Source: Astropecten irregularis
Lineage: Eukaryota > Echinodermata > Asteroidea > Paxillosida > Astropectinidae
DNA length: 64,000 nt
Direction of reading: 5' to 3'
NCBI GenBank assembly: GCA_963971285.1
Contig: OZ020251.1
Coordinates: 3,100,001 to 3,164,000 of the forward strand
Part shown: in pieces, positions 10,601 through 20,714 of the stretch
Position numbering within the stretch: position 1 is the stretch's first letter
How the letters are laid out: each line of letters begins with the position of its first letter
Translations under genes and position numbers: made by a program
The notes under the pieces: model-generated
Seen by the model: only the letters and a program-made list of their open reading frames with translations
Told to the model about the DNA's origin: nothing
Database searches by the model: none

Positions 10601-12175
10601 AGGTTTATCATTTCATGTACATTATTTGATTAGACAAAGTGTGAGTGATGTTCTGTGACATTTACCAATCATCAGCGTTATAAGAGATTTTCAGGCCTGA
10701 AGATTAGAGCCTTGCCAGGATTTTCTGGGTCCGACTGGCCAGTATTTAAATTTCCCTTCCTTACATACGTCTGGTTGGCTTAAATTAAATACTTACGCCC
10801 GGTGCATAGCAGTAATATGGAAGATCAACGTGCAGGCACAGTGAGTTGCTCGTGTAGGCTAAATTGCTAGCATCTTTTTTGCTGAAGACTTGAGCTTCAT
10901 CCCTGCAAGTTAATTGTCATAATGGCGAGAGAACATGAAAACTAGCTATTTCGTCTTCACTCGACTGCAAAGATGATGTGTTTTTGCTTTGTGCGCAGAA
11001 CTTCACGAGGTTCCAACACAAGAACAATCTTAACACAAAATGTCATTGAAAAGTGAACAAAGAAAAATTGACTGGAGTGGGATTCGAACCGGCGACCTCC
11101 TGAATACCGTACAGGCGCTCTACCTGTCCCACTGAGCCATCCAGTAGTCAAATATCATTGTTCGTTTTGTGGTTATTTGCCGATTAACACAAAATGATTA
11201 TAGATTAATCAGATCTAGTATCATTCAACTTGTAATGATTATCATCTCTGAATGTTGTGGGATTAGATCGACTCACAGAGACCGGTCTTTGGTGGTGGAA
11301 ACGGTGTGGTGGAAAGAAAGACGGTGCTCCTACCCATAAATAGTCGTCTTGACATATGCAACCTTTTCTGCCAGTTTCCGGACAGCTCCTTGCTCAGTCG
11401 GTGCACCTGATACCAGAGCCAACCCCTTGGTGTTCAAGACATCCAGCCAGTTATACAGCTCCATGCCATCTTGCAGAACCTTCTGGAAGTCAAAGGTGGG
11501 TATGTCGCCGTTCATCTCAGCTCCCCACACCTGGAGCTCCGGGTGGCCCACCACGTCCCTTTCCATGTCCGAGAATCGCTGACGGTTGAGCCAGTCGGCG
11601 TCGAAGTCGCTCCGGTGCTGGTCGGGCCAGGTGATCCTCAGGGTACGGCCTTCGTCGACGAGTTCCTCGGACGACGGTACCACTTCGGGGTCCAGGTCTT
11701 CTATTAACATGGACCTTTGCCAGGAGGGTGGATGGTAGCACTGGGGACACCGGCAGTTGTCCCGCAGCCAGACGTACGGATAAGTCCCAGTGAATCCGTT
11801 GTCCACTTCCACACGGTACCATCCTGCAGAGTCATCCCTTGTGACGCTCACCAGTCGGGGGCTCGGTCCTTCAGGCGCGACGGTTTGAGGAGGAGGGACA
11901 CCTGGGCTTGTTGAGGTCAAGCGCGCCGCTTGTTTCACGCCGTCAATTCTCGCAGTGACACCGCGTGTAAACTTGTTGCCGTCCCCGCTCATAACATGGT
12001 ATGTCCGCGCACCAGGTCGGTTGATACACGTCGCTGCTGTATCTGTTGCTACTCGTTGCCAGGCCTGCGACCGATGCACTGCAATAATTAGCTTACACGG
12101 TGGCAGCCATTGACTAGTGTTACGACTAAACTCACGGAGGGCATTTCTGCCGAAGAGTGCGCATAAAGAAGCCAT
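7657..12175 (-). CDS. BBOX1: Gamma-butyrobetaine dioxygenase, copy A (five exons, complete)
   Basis: Fe(II)/2-oxoglutarate oxygenase that hydroxylates gamma-butyrobetaine to L-carnitine, the last step of carnitine synthesis. CDS (- strand): 12,175-11,334, 10,902-10,797, 10,173-9,974, 9,482-9,316, 7,823-7,657; it sums to 1,482 nt (493 aa) with GT-AG introns and consistent phases. The N-terminal zinc domain shows WLRDNCRCPQC (C141, C143, C146) and WPDQH (H187). The catalytic domain has HVD (H305, D307), the distal His in RVLHGR (H451) and the 2-oxoglutarate Arg in NRHLEGA (R464). About 100 extra N-terminal residues precede the usual start. They are Arg-rich and poor in acidic residues, possibly a mitochondrial leader. 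The usual Asp-Asn-Trp before the distal His is Ser-Asn-Gly. The start is the first Met shared with copy B. BBOX1 is preferred over TMLHE from the C-terminal RHLEGA…DWDEAHSRMRILR. Confidence 0.93.
7929..8687. mobile_element. Inverted-repeat element in intron 4 of BBOX copy A
   Basis: The left arm GGTGTGGCGGTCTCAGCTGA… (about 7,950-8,000) is the reverse complement of …TTAGCTGAGACCGCCACGCC (about 8,618-8,662), and similarity continues outward to GCTATC on both sides. A run of 14 C lies at about 8,323-8,336. Copy B's intron 4 is about 680 bases shorter and lacks this block. No transposase is seen; it is a non-autonomous DNA transposon by inference. Confidence 0.6.
11071..11145 (-). repeat. tRNA-derived SINE head in intron 1 of BBOX copy A
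   Basis: On the - strand the segment starts ACTGGATGGCTCAGTGGG (A-box-like TGGCTCAGTGG) and contains GGTTCGAATCCC (B-box consensus), with ACTGGA…TCCAGT pairing as an acceptor stem. D-stem pairing GCTC/GAGC is present, but the T-stem pairs poorly. Related heads occur near 22,144, 45,118 and 47,358. This is a SINE or tRNA pseudogene rather than a working tRNA gene. Confidence 0.65.
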
Positions 12176-12297
12176 AATAGTCACGCACAAGCAGTTTGGA
12201 GCTCAAAATTGTGATATCAATATAATCATGGAGGAATAAGCCTGACGGTAATGTAAGCGTATGCGAGCGCGAGTACGATCCTATTCAATACTCGTGG
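12176..12297 (-). promoter_or_regulatory. 5' flank of BBOX copy A, conserved with copy B
   Basis: Upstream of the shared ATG, the two copies stay alignable (GTGACTAT next to the ATG, GAGCCTCCAAA/GAGCTCCAAA, TTATTCCTCCATG, CACGAGTATTGAATAGG) up to CTATTCAATACTCGTG. Similarity then stops at the duplication junction. The segment must hold the 5' UTR and whatever proximal promoter both copies share. No TATA box is evident. Confidence 0.4.
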
Positions 12298-12304
12298 TTA
12301 CATT

Positions 12305-12391
12305 ATCAAGGGAGCGTTACAATTCGTACTCTAGCAGGCGATATTGTAGCCCATGCCGTAGCCGTAGCCGTAGCCGAAGTCGCAGCCGCAG
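12305..12391 (+). pseudogene. Broken copy of the SR-protein RS exon
   Basis: Duplicate of exon 2,283-2,363, lengthened by two codons (one extra Arg-Ser pair) to 87 bases and still followed by GTATGG. The preceding bases are GTTACATT instead of an AG acceptor, because the duplication breakpoint sits at the exon edge. Two codons have changed to Cys, and the downstream terminal exon (equivalent of 2,685) is deleted. It cannot be spliced as in the parent gene. Confidence 0.85.
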
Positions 12392-12920
12392 GTATGGAGA
12401 AAGATCTTTGCATTAATCCTAAACCCTTATTTGCAGCCATAATCCGTAGCCATTACCTGAAACAATTGATACGGCTATGTCTCTTTAGTTGGCTTCTGTG
12501 CATTGCCTGAGCTTCATTGCTTGTAGCCTTGACCAAGGCTAGTATGAAGCTGTTCCCGGTGAGCGATCAGGGGCACCCGGCCGGCCGTACTGTCCCCGTA
12601 CGTACGTACGTACCGCGTACCGAGCCATGCAGCTAGCTGCACGGATACGTACCGTGCATAGGTAAACGCATACGTACAGTATCCGCACCCAGTTGAGGCT
12701 GGATCATAGCCTTGACGCAACCGTCAGTCTTTTCTTATGTGTTTCTTTACATTTTCGGCCAATATTGGCCGAAGATTTTGTATGTGCATATATAAAACGG
12801 TATCCAATCAAACTCCGTGACCTTTGACCGGATATGCATATTCATGAGTTTTTCACTGTGTGTAGGCCTACGTGTAACACATGACGATGGTACGGCATGT
12901 CAGTACATGTAGGCCTATAT

Positions 12921-13016
12921 ACATGGGTTTACACTTCGGAGGCCATCTTGGATTTTATCGCAACTTCAAAACGAGGCACTTCTACGCATGCGCACTTTTC
13001 GAAGTGTAAGCCCGTC
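12921..13016. repeat. Palindromic ~95-bp promoter-like unit, copy 3
   Basis: It runs from ACATGGGTTTACACTTCGGA to CGAAGTGTAAGCCCGT. It carries GGCCATCTTGGATTT (YY1-like) and CGCATGCGC (NRF1-like). Confidence 0.75.
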
Positions 13017-13032
13017 CATTGTCGAAGACAAT

Positions 13033-13120
13033 ACACGTGTTTACACTTCTGCGGTTTTTATCGCGACTTCGAAACGAGGCACTATCACGCATGCGCACTT
13101 TTGGAAGTGTAAACCCGTGT
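13033..13120. repeat. Palindromic ~95-bp promoter-like unit, copy 4
   Basis: It runs from ACACGTGTTTACACTTC to GGAAGTGTAAACCCGTGT with the core CACGCATGCGCAC. An ATG (13,141) lies about 20 bases downstream. Confidence 0.75.
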
Positions 13121-13140
13121 ATTGTAGCGTATACAAAACA

Positions 13141-13345
13141 ATGGCGGTGTCGCGGACTCGACTCGTTCGTTATCCAAGAAGTAAATGTAAGTCTCAACTC
13201 TGGCGTTGATAAGTTACAAATTGAGGATTTTCCACCTGAGTAGCGGACTGCCCTCCAGTACTTTCTTGAAGGACACGATGATTTGGTAAATTTGCCGACC
13301 AGATTCCGGAAATCTCAGCGCCGTAAGATTGTGCAGTACTTATAA
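13141..13345 (+). pseudogene. Captured helicase-like coding fragment inside the Mutator-like element
   Basis: ATGGCGGTGTCGCGG opens a short frame (MAVSRTRLVRYPRSK). One frame over, after a possible one-base shift, comes VDKLQIEDFPPE, an in-frame TAG, then ALQYFLEGHDDLVNLPTRF and RKSQRRKIVQYL. The string FLxGxDxxVxLPT(G)xGKS is the region around motif I of RecQ-like helicases; here the Walker-A glycines are replaced (TRFRKS). The stop, frame shift and lost glycines mark it as dead. Family assignment is inference from one motif. Confidence 0.4.
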
Positions 13346-13727
13346 ATATTCATTTTTCTCGACAGTCGTTTTCCAATGAGAGAAGACTGTTTACCATAGC
13401 GGCTATAATTATCATAATAATCAACTCGCGCTTGCGTCAAGGCTATGATCCTGGCTGAACCGGGGCCGGCGGTTACTGTACGTATGCGTGTCGTGTGGGT
13501 GCATGCATGGTACATCCGTACATCTCAGATAGCTCGGTACGTACCGCGGGGCCGGGTGCCCCGTAGTCCCGTACTGATCGCTCGCCGGGAACAGCTTCAT
13601 AGCCTTGGTCAAGGCTACATTGCTTGTGGTTCCCAGGAACAAATAGAAGGCTTAGCCTTTGAGAAACATCCTGCTAGGATGGAAAGGGGAGGCCCTCCCA
13701 ACTCCAAGCCTTGTTTGTATTTTTTTT

Positions 13728-13880
13728 TATGGAAGTCGCCCAACACAAGACACAAAGGCCACTCGAGGTGAGGGCTAAAAAAGAAAGAGAAAGGAAAAGA
13801 AAGCGCACAGAATTAGGATAACAGAAGCCTATTCACATTGCACTTGAACTAAGACAAATTATATACAGCAGGGAAACATT
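13728..13880 (-). mobile_element. LINE 3'-end fragment, same family as 6,989-7,272
   Basis: The T-run and ATGGAAGTCGCCC, then GGCCACTCGAGGTGAGGGCT, match the 3' UTR at 7,000-7,050. It replaces about 440 bases of unit-1 sequence (about 2,590-3,035), including the terminal SR exon and poly(A) signal, so insertion was accompanied or followed by a deletion. Confidence 0.7.
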
Positions 13881-13882
13881 TG

Positions 13883-14733
13883 TACTGTTTATCTGTTTAT
13901 CAGTGTACAGTTGAACCAAATTAATAAGAGTATTCTGAACCCTAACCTTCTACATTTACCACAAAAGGCAAGAGTTGCTTGCCACACAATTACCACAGTC
14001 TTCACACAGGGACTGCCTCATAACCCACACATTACAAAGAAAATCATGTGGTGTATTGTGGTATTCAGTAACCACACTTGCCACTGGAAAACCATGTGTG
14101 GTTAACTGTGGCATGCATGTGGGTTAGGGTTAATACAACATTTGGGTTATAACAAAAAAACCGAGATGCAACTGGACGATGCCAAATTTTTGGAAAATGA
14201 CTATGTATGATCCAATTTAAGTGAATGTCATCAAATGAGACTTGAAAATAAAACATTGGAAGGGGAAAACAAAGCTGAATTAGGGTGAACAATTCAGGAA
14301 AAAAACCTGATTTCTGATGAAAATCTGAAAAATTGCATTTTTGCTCTTTATTTCATTCCTGATAATACAGGGTTCCTGCAAAGTCATAAGAATCTCTTAT
14401 TGATGGGGTTTGACTGTACATGTAATAATCCGTTAATGTATTCATTGTCTGCCAATTGTACAGCCCACCTTATCCCTTCTGCCTAATATGCCTTATTCAC
14501 GGTGCATCCATCTTGTCACCTTCCTTGTATACCCGTTGAAAAAGATAACACCAATTCTAAAGAGGAAACGGTACCAGACTACAATTCAAGCCTCGGTTTG
14601 ATTGCATTGCTTGGAATGCAAGATGGATGCACAGTGAATAAGGTCTTTACCCACTTGGCCCACCTGTGTCAGGCACTGAAATGTTCGCCATTCCTTCTTT
14701 AAAAGTTCTAGCTAATGTTTCCCTTTTGGCGCC
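13883..14733. repeat. Intergenic segment of unit 2 matching 3,035-3,980
   Basis: Colinear with unit 1, with small indels and substitutions. No gene is supported in either copy. Confidence 0.8.
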
Positions 14734-14945
14734 TACCGGTATTCTTCAATATATTCGTTAATGCTCCGTGCTCCAACCATACAGGTATAAAATACATGTA
14801 CCTCCATGAGCTTTCAACTACTATGCTCCGACCATTTTAATTGTGATACCGATACTAGTAGGTTGAACCATGGAGGAAGGAAAAGGGCTACAATAACATG
14901 ATCTGACGCTAAACATACATTATCAATCTGGAGTAAGTTCAGATG

Positions 14946-15979
14946 TGTGTAAAGGGGGAGCAAAATCATACATGTGGCATGTGGAAAGCAAAAAAAGGAG
15001 AGACGGGTCCCATTCGTCTATAAACCACAAAACAAACAAATTGATGGATAAGTATATAGGGAGACATCTTACTTTATTTATTTGTAACACAGAAAATTAG
15101 AAGAACCGGAATGCGCTCCAAAGTTTTTCAGAAGCTTTTATCCGTGTGGTGTAAACCAAGCTCAAGAAAAAAACTTTAAGAGGCATCATAATTCTAGTTC
15201 TATTTGAAAATGGTTAACGGCGGTGGGAGTAAGGGTAGGGTGGGGTGGAACGATTTCTGAGGTGAATTTCAAGGTTGGATGCAGATTTTTAATCATTGTG
15301 ATGAATTTCCCAGCCTTGGTCCTGGTGCCATTAAAAATTATCAATACGTCATCCCTATATCTCATAAGCCACTATTTCGGGGTTGTTTGGGAGTATTATA
15401 TCTTTTTCATATTTGAACAAAGTGATATCACATATTTCAGGACTCCATCCTTCCTTCCTATCCCTGTCTTTCCTTTCTTTCCCTTGTTTTCTTGTTTCAA
15501 CCCTTTCTCTTTCCTCGTTCCTTTTCTCCTATAACCTAAACCACCCACCCACCCCACCCTTACTTCTACTTCTCCCCTCCTTGTCCCTCCCCTCCCCGCA
15601 TTATCTCCCCTTCCCTTCGTCCTATACCTGTCTTCTCCTCCCCCTTCCTTCATTCCTCCCTTTGTCCCTTTCGTTTTTTCCACCCCATCCCACCCTTACT
15701 CCCACCGCCGTTAACCATTTTCAAATAGAACTAGAATTATGATGCCTCTTAAAGTTTATTTCTTGAGCTTGGTTTACACCACACGGATAAAAGCTTCTGA
15801 AAAAACTTTGGAGCGCATTCCGGTTCTTCAAATTTTCTGTGTTACAAATAAATAAAGTAAGATGTCTCCCTATATATTTATCCATCAATTTGTTTGTTTT
15901 GTGGTTTATAGACGAATGGGACCCGTCTCTCTTTTTTTGCTTTCCACATGCCACATGATTTTGCTCCCCTTTACACACT
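14946..15979. mobile_element. Fold-back block: 300-bp inverted repeats around a Penelope RT scrap
   Basis: The arm at 14,946-15,245 is nearly the exact reverse complement of 15,681-15,979, differing by a few indels. The spacer holds, on the - strand at about 15,250-15,385, the peptide WLMRYRDDVLIIFNGT followed by KNLHPTLKFTSE. This is the palm-motif region (YxDD) of Penelope-like reverse transcriptases, with stops just upstream. A pyrimidine-rich tract fills 15,440-15,680. It could be a rearranged Penelope copy or an unrelated fold-back element that swallowed one. Confidence 0.65.
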
Positions 15980-16063
15980 AGTTGGCCCCACCGACGGCCT
16001 ATTTACACTTCGGTGATTGGCCCTGAGATTTTCAGAAAACCAGTCCCCGACCACCCAGCAAAC

Positions 16064-16222
16064 TAAAAAAAAATTCGCGACAAGTCGCAAAAATTTCACG
16101 ACTAGTCGCCAAAAAATTCACGACTGGTCGCAAAAAATTCACGACTAGTCGCAAAAAAATTCACGACTAGTCTAAAAAAATCGACGACTAGTCGCAAAAA
16201 ATTTCACGACAAGTCGTGAAAA
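16064..16222. repeat. Tandem repeat of ACGACTAGTCG units
   Basis: About seven imperfect copies of a 23-25 base unit (AAAAAATTCACGACTAGTCGC). Each contains the palindrome CGACTAGTCG. Flanks TTGGCCCTGAG (16,018) and CTTCAGGGCCA (16,230) are inverted, so the array may be the core of a small element. Confidence 0.75.
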
Positions 16223-18130
16223 AAATGTCCCTTCAGGGCCACGATATTTTTCACTTCTCGTGGTCCCTGGCTTTAGCATCATTAAAATGTCACAGTAATC
16301 CGGGCCAGTACCGTTATTGGGACGTCACTTTCAAATTCTGACATGAATGACTAAAGTGTAACCGTTTTTATACATTTACAGACGTAATTTACCATTTTTT
16401 ATTATGTTGAATAAGAAAAAAAGGAAAAAACAAAACAATCCCGGTGTTTTTTTCTCGTTTTCCCCCATCTCTTTTCGCGCGAAATGTTTATGCAAATTTT
16501 TCGTTTGCGTTTGGCCTGAACCCCCCCCCCCCCCACCCCCTGTACGCATGGCGTACGCATCGGTAACGCCCCGCCCGCGATTTTTTTCCCATGCGGTTCC
16601 GGAAGACCAATAGAGGGCGCCATGTATAGACGGAATATTCTATGAATAATGCATGTGAAGCATCTATATCCAGAGTTTTTCGGAACTAGAGATAGATGCT
16701 ATGTGTTGCGTCTGGCCAGATGAAAGGGGCTACCTGTACATTTTATAGATGTTGTGGCGCATCCTGGAAGGGGGGGGGGGGGGGTGTGTTGGAAGCATGA
16801 TGGGTATAGACATGTGCAAATCCTATTATGCGTGGATCTCTCAACAATAATGAACATTCTAAATAACTTCCTAGGGCCCTTGGTTTTTTTTGTACGTGTT
16901 GGAATTGTGCTTAAAACAAACGTTTACATGGTGTTCTTGTGGTGAAGGATAAGCAGGATGGTAAGAATGTGGATAAGATATCCCTCCCCGCCAGTGACCA
17001 ATAAAAGACAATGACACCATGGACCGTGTGTGGAGTGGCCTGACATAAGAGTAACGTTTATATTTGGGAAAAGTCTGTTGACCTCCGAAGTATACACAGT
17101 ATTTAAGATAATTATTTTTTTTTATCAATGAGGGTCCAAACGTGAAGCATTTGTGGAGGAGTACATGTATGCTCCAGCAGGAAGTATACTCCCCTCGCAA
17201 TGGCGATTGCTTCATTGACATAATTATGTATGTCATCACTCACAAGTGAAGCAAGTATGAGAGCAAAGGAACAACCTCTCGAGAGGAGTATATGGGGAAG
17301 TGTCGTGGCAGTATTGGGATGCCCTTATAGGTACACTCCCCTGGAGAGTGTACCTATAAGGGCAATGTGAACATCAGAATTCTGCACCAGATGCATGCGT
17401 ATTTACTGTACGGTGTAAATTAATGACCCGAAATTTCCCGATATTTGCAAGTTCAAATTGGCAACGCAGCTCTCCATTATTTGGACCTTGATGGTATATT
17501 GATGAACAGAATATACCAGTTTCATATAAAAAAAAATCCTGTTAAATTTAATTAATTTTCTGTGTTTTTAAATAATGCATTTTCTCACAACCCTATTTTT
17601 AACAGGGCTCTTAAGTTAAGGATCACACTTTTTTTTAACTTGAGGTTGCGCCCCAATTTCCTATCAGAAAATGTGACATTTTATAATAGGAATTGGATCA
17701 TGTATGTGGCACCGTTGTTTAGTCTAATAGTGCACCTATCGGAAAGAATTCCACTGATGACCATAATTTGTGCACAACTCTATAGAACCAACAGAGGGCG
17801 TTTTGAGCAAACTGGCTTTGTACAGTTTGTAGGTAAAAGAACCCTGTAAAACTCACTTTTCAGATATGCTACGCAAGTTTTCCACACCTGAGATTGAGGT
17901 TTATCATAATGTGTATCCAATAAGTTAACTCTTGGAGGATTTAATCCTTTTTCCGTAATGGTGATCAGTGGAATTCTTTCCCATTTGCATTTGCACATTT
18001 CCGAGCATCCGAATGCTTCCGAAAACGTTGCTTCCGAAGACCTGCCGAAGATGACGTTCGTTGTGACGTCACAGGTCATTTAAATAAAGTACTAAAATTC
18101 ACTTTTTGGCTCAGATATATACTGTTTCGT
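16223..18130. other. Unit-2 insertion: no gene seen; hairpin and homopolymer tracts
   Basis: No convincing exon is present. It holds a C-run (about 16,510-16,525), a G-run (about 16,771-16,785), a near-perfect 43-base palindrome at 17,322-17,364 (GCCCTTATAGGTACACTC…) and an inverted pair GGAAAGAATTCCACTGAT (about 17,750) against ATCAGTGGAATTCTTTCC (about 17,965), probably MITE ends. Confidence 0.5.
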
Positions 18131-18472
18131 ATGTTTTTCAGCGTTTCCAACCCTCTTGAAACAATTCTAAGGCGTTCCATGCGATACAATGTCAAAATGT
18201 TTGCTACAACATACATATCTGGGGCATTTTTGGTCATTACCTGTTTTTTTTTCTACGAAAGGAATCAAGAGCGTTCCGATAAAGCCCTAGTCGTGTGCAG
18301 CGCCACCTACCGGTGGTTCCGGGAACATTGCGTCAAGAAAGAACAATGGGTACATGTGGATTGGTTTGCGGAAACACCGTGTAAGAATCGTACGTATTTT
18401 CGCACTTCTATTTCGTTCGCACTTCTCGCAATTATGGGTTTCTTTATGGTTGACCATGCACATGCTTCATAA
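18131..18472. repeat. Repeat fragment related to 33,750-33,850
   Basis: The + strand here and the - strand at 33,852-33,750 share the phrases ETPCKxRxYFRTSISFALL and matching nucleotides (CGCACTTCTATTTCGTTCGC). They are copies of one dispersed repeat. The 113-codon open frame is not otherwise protein-like, so it is not called a gene. Confidence 0.6.
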
Positions 18473-19650
18473 GCACACTGTCACTGTCAGACAACACTAA
18501 ATATAGACAGGCAGCGAGTGTGCATCACACGATCTTCAGTTCTAGTTCTCTGGACTTCGCTTTAATTAATTTTTGTCTCTGTCACAGCGTATTGGTTATG
18601 TACAGCGCGTGTGGGCGTGGCGAAAACTTAACATGCATCATTCATGAGCAATCTGTCGTCTATAAAGGGCGTCCTCTATGCGCGGTATTTTTGAACGCAT
18701 GAGGGCGCTGTTAGGTGTACAACTTTATTTACGGGTATATTATATGAAAACAAAATTGAAAAATATTATTGCGTTTTTCTACGGCACGGCTTAATGTGTT
18801 AGGTCGTTGACCCGTGGTGGCCATACAAACGTACACATTCTCCCTTATAATATTGTGTACACCCCATGGAAAGTCGGGCTCTGAATCCACATATTATTTC
18901 CTCACAAAGTTATCTTACGGCTATTTTAGGATGCAATGATGCGCAGGCCATTACAGATAGTTTAATTAATCAAGGCGAGGGTGTCATTTCACATGGAAAA
19001 GTGGTGTAAGGTCAAGGTTGGCCTGTTTGGTGGGGGGGGGGGGGGGGGCGTTTCGGCTATTCCGTGGAATATTTCTGCCCCAGTATCCATAATTGAGACA
19101 TAATTATGAACTTTTATGGGATTTATCAATGCATATTACATTTCACCAAATTTCACTGTCCTTGAGAATATCATTTCCCCTCTGAAAAGTGAAAAAATAG
19201 GCGATTATGGTTGTCAGTATGTGGGCGGGGCTTGCTGGGGTTGGGTCTAGGTTATGGGGCCTGGCTTGGGTTAGGGTTGGAATCAGAGCGATTTAGGGTT
19301 TAAAACTGGTGATAGGATTGAATTTGGGGTACTAGGCTAGGGTTACAATTTAGGGGATTGGGTTGGAATTTCGGCCGGCTAGGGTTACAATTTTGGGTCT
19401 AATTGGGTTAAAAGTTGGGCCACCTTTGTCTAAAGTTGCTAAACAAAACTCGTAGGGTGTAGAAAAGACAATGTTAGTTGCGTAATACAAGGTTTTATGC
19501 GTATTAGGAATGATGTTTTCAGGAAAAAATTAACAAAATCTGATGAGAAACTTGGTCTTATACAGCTTCTATTCGTTCTCGTCTCTCACAACAAAGTGGT
19601 GGCACTATCACAAAATGGCTACCGATGCGCCGCCATCTTGTGACCTATAG
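18473..19650. other. Non-coding, with poly-G run and degenerate TTAGGG-like tract
   Basis: A G-run of about 17 lies at 19,031-19,048. At about 19,205-19,420 phrases such as GGGTTAGGGTT, GATTTAGGG and GGCTAGGGTTACAATTT recur imperfectly. They are too diverged for a telomere and read as an old tandem repeat. No gene is seen. Confidence 0.5.
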
Positions 19651-20132
19651 GGTGCACCACACTAAATAAACTCACATTGTCCTTAGTGTAAAATCCCTCA
19701 ACTTCACAGTTCAAAAAACCCAATCCAGAAGTTTCTCAGTTGTTGGTGCAATAGTGTAAATGATAGAGTGAACTCTCATCTACCCAATTCTTTTCAATTT
19801 TAGGATGGGTAACCGATTGGATTTTTTGCTAATTGCCCCAAGAAAAAAACACCCCCGAAATGTCCTTATTCCGCAACCGACTTGCTACGAGTTTTCATGA
19901 AGCAACCCTCCACGTTCAAGACAATGTAGGACCGGATTTTAAACCAAAATATCTCAAGTCTCCACAACAGGCTGAAGCACTGAACCCCCAGGTTGTCATG
20001 ACCAGTCAAAACTACACAATATATTAATTGCAAGACCCCCCAAATTGCATATTTAAAAAACATTTGAGGGTACACACATTATGAAAATCAGCTCGGCGCA
20101 TTGATTTTTGAGCTATTTAGTGTGGTGCATCC
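19651..20132. mobile_element. MITE with GGTGCACCACACTAAATA ends
   Basis: GGTGCACCACACTAAATAAA on the left, and on the right the reverse complement of GGATGCACCACACTAAATAG. The interior has no transposase. It abuts a second palindromic segment (20,133-20,309) whose ends are TTACTTCCGGGGGT and ACCCCCGGAAGTAA. Confidence 0.7.
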
Positions 20133-20309
20133 TTACTTCCGGGGGTACGGTCCGGTTAATTCATTGTCAATTGAGCAGAGGTCCTTTACGGACAATTTTG
20201 TCTTTTGGGATACGACAGAAGTGTATATTTTTACTACGACATGTACGAGTTGTATTCTGACACAGCGGTACACAACAACAAGGCATTGTCAAATGACCCC
20301 CGGAAGTAA
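20133..20309. mobile_element. Short palindromic element with TTACTTCCGGGGG ends
   Basis: Inverted ends TTACTTCCGGGGG…/…CCCCCGGAAGTAA over 177 bases, immediately next to the preceding MITE. At about 20,400-20,430 a further element end (TACGTACTTTATGGACGGCCCC) closes the unit-2-specific insertion. Confidence 0.6.
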
Positions 20310-20714
20310 TTCGAAGCGCCCTCAAGCGTTCAAAAATACCGCGCATTGGCCTGCCGGAACGGTATGGGAAAAATAAATCGCAAACCCGCCCTCCCCCCTT
20401 CGTGCGTACGTACTTTATGGACGGCCCCTAATGGGAAATTCGTGGGGAGTGCACACCAAGCCAGAAGAAAAGTGACAAAACTAAAACGATCCGCGTCATT
20501 GCATTTCAGAATTTTATTACAATAGTTTTTCATCAAGTGTTCATATAAATGAGGTTTATGCTGCATAATAATTTGCATTTGTTTGAATACTGTTAGAGGG
20601 TACCACAATGGTCGCCATTAAGATCATTATGTACATGACATGAGTGGACACAATCTAAAAGACAAAGTCCAGGCTCACTTTTATAGCAATCTCAATCAAA
20701 AAGAAATTTACTTT

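Larger units (their letters stand above)
2283..12297. repeat. Tandem segmental duplication, unit 1
   Basis: This unit runs from the penultimate SR exon through the intergenic DNA to just beyond the 5' end of BBOX copy A. It matches unit 2 (12,305 to about 27,198) in the same order and orientation: 2,283-2,590 with 12,305-13,720; 3,035-3,980 with 13,883-14,733; 4,370-12,297 with about 20,445-27,200. The matches are broken by element insertions private to one unit. Confidence 0.85.
12524..13617. mobile_element. Mutator-like non-autonomous element with perfect 9-bp target duplication
   Basis: Long terminal inverted repeats of about 180 bases start TAGCCTTGACCAAGGCTA and end with the reverse complement TAGCCTTGGTCAAGGCTA. 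CATTGCTTG occurs immediately outside both ends (12,515-12,523 and 13,618-13,626). Unit 1 has the uninterrupted site near 2,490-2,500. The interior holds two palindromic promoter-like units (12,921-13,120) followed by an ATG-initiated, helicase-like coding scrap. Long repeats plus a 9-bp duplication fit the Mutator superfamily; no transposase is present. Confidence 0.85.

Noticed and set aside
11071-11145. A functional tRNA gene
   Set aside because: The B box is good, but the T-stem is unpaired and similar worn copies occur elsewhere with SINE-like context.
13911-14702. Short conserved proteins shared by 3,035-3,881 and 13,911-14,702
   Set aside because: The similarity is explained by the segmental duplication. 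Indels between the copies shift the frames, so there is no sign of selection on a protein.
15383-15742. Pro/Ser/Leu-rich + strand frame
   Set aside because: It crosses a pyrimidine tract and one arm of the fold-back block; low complexity only.
18131-18472. A 113-residue frame with hydrophobic segments, possibly a membrane protein
   Set aside because: It overlaps a dispersed repeat and has no splice context or recognised domain.
19205-19420. Internal telomere sequence
   Set aside because: TTAGGG-like words are too irregular and interrupted.
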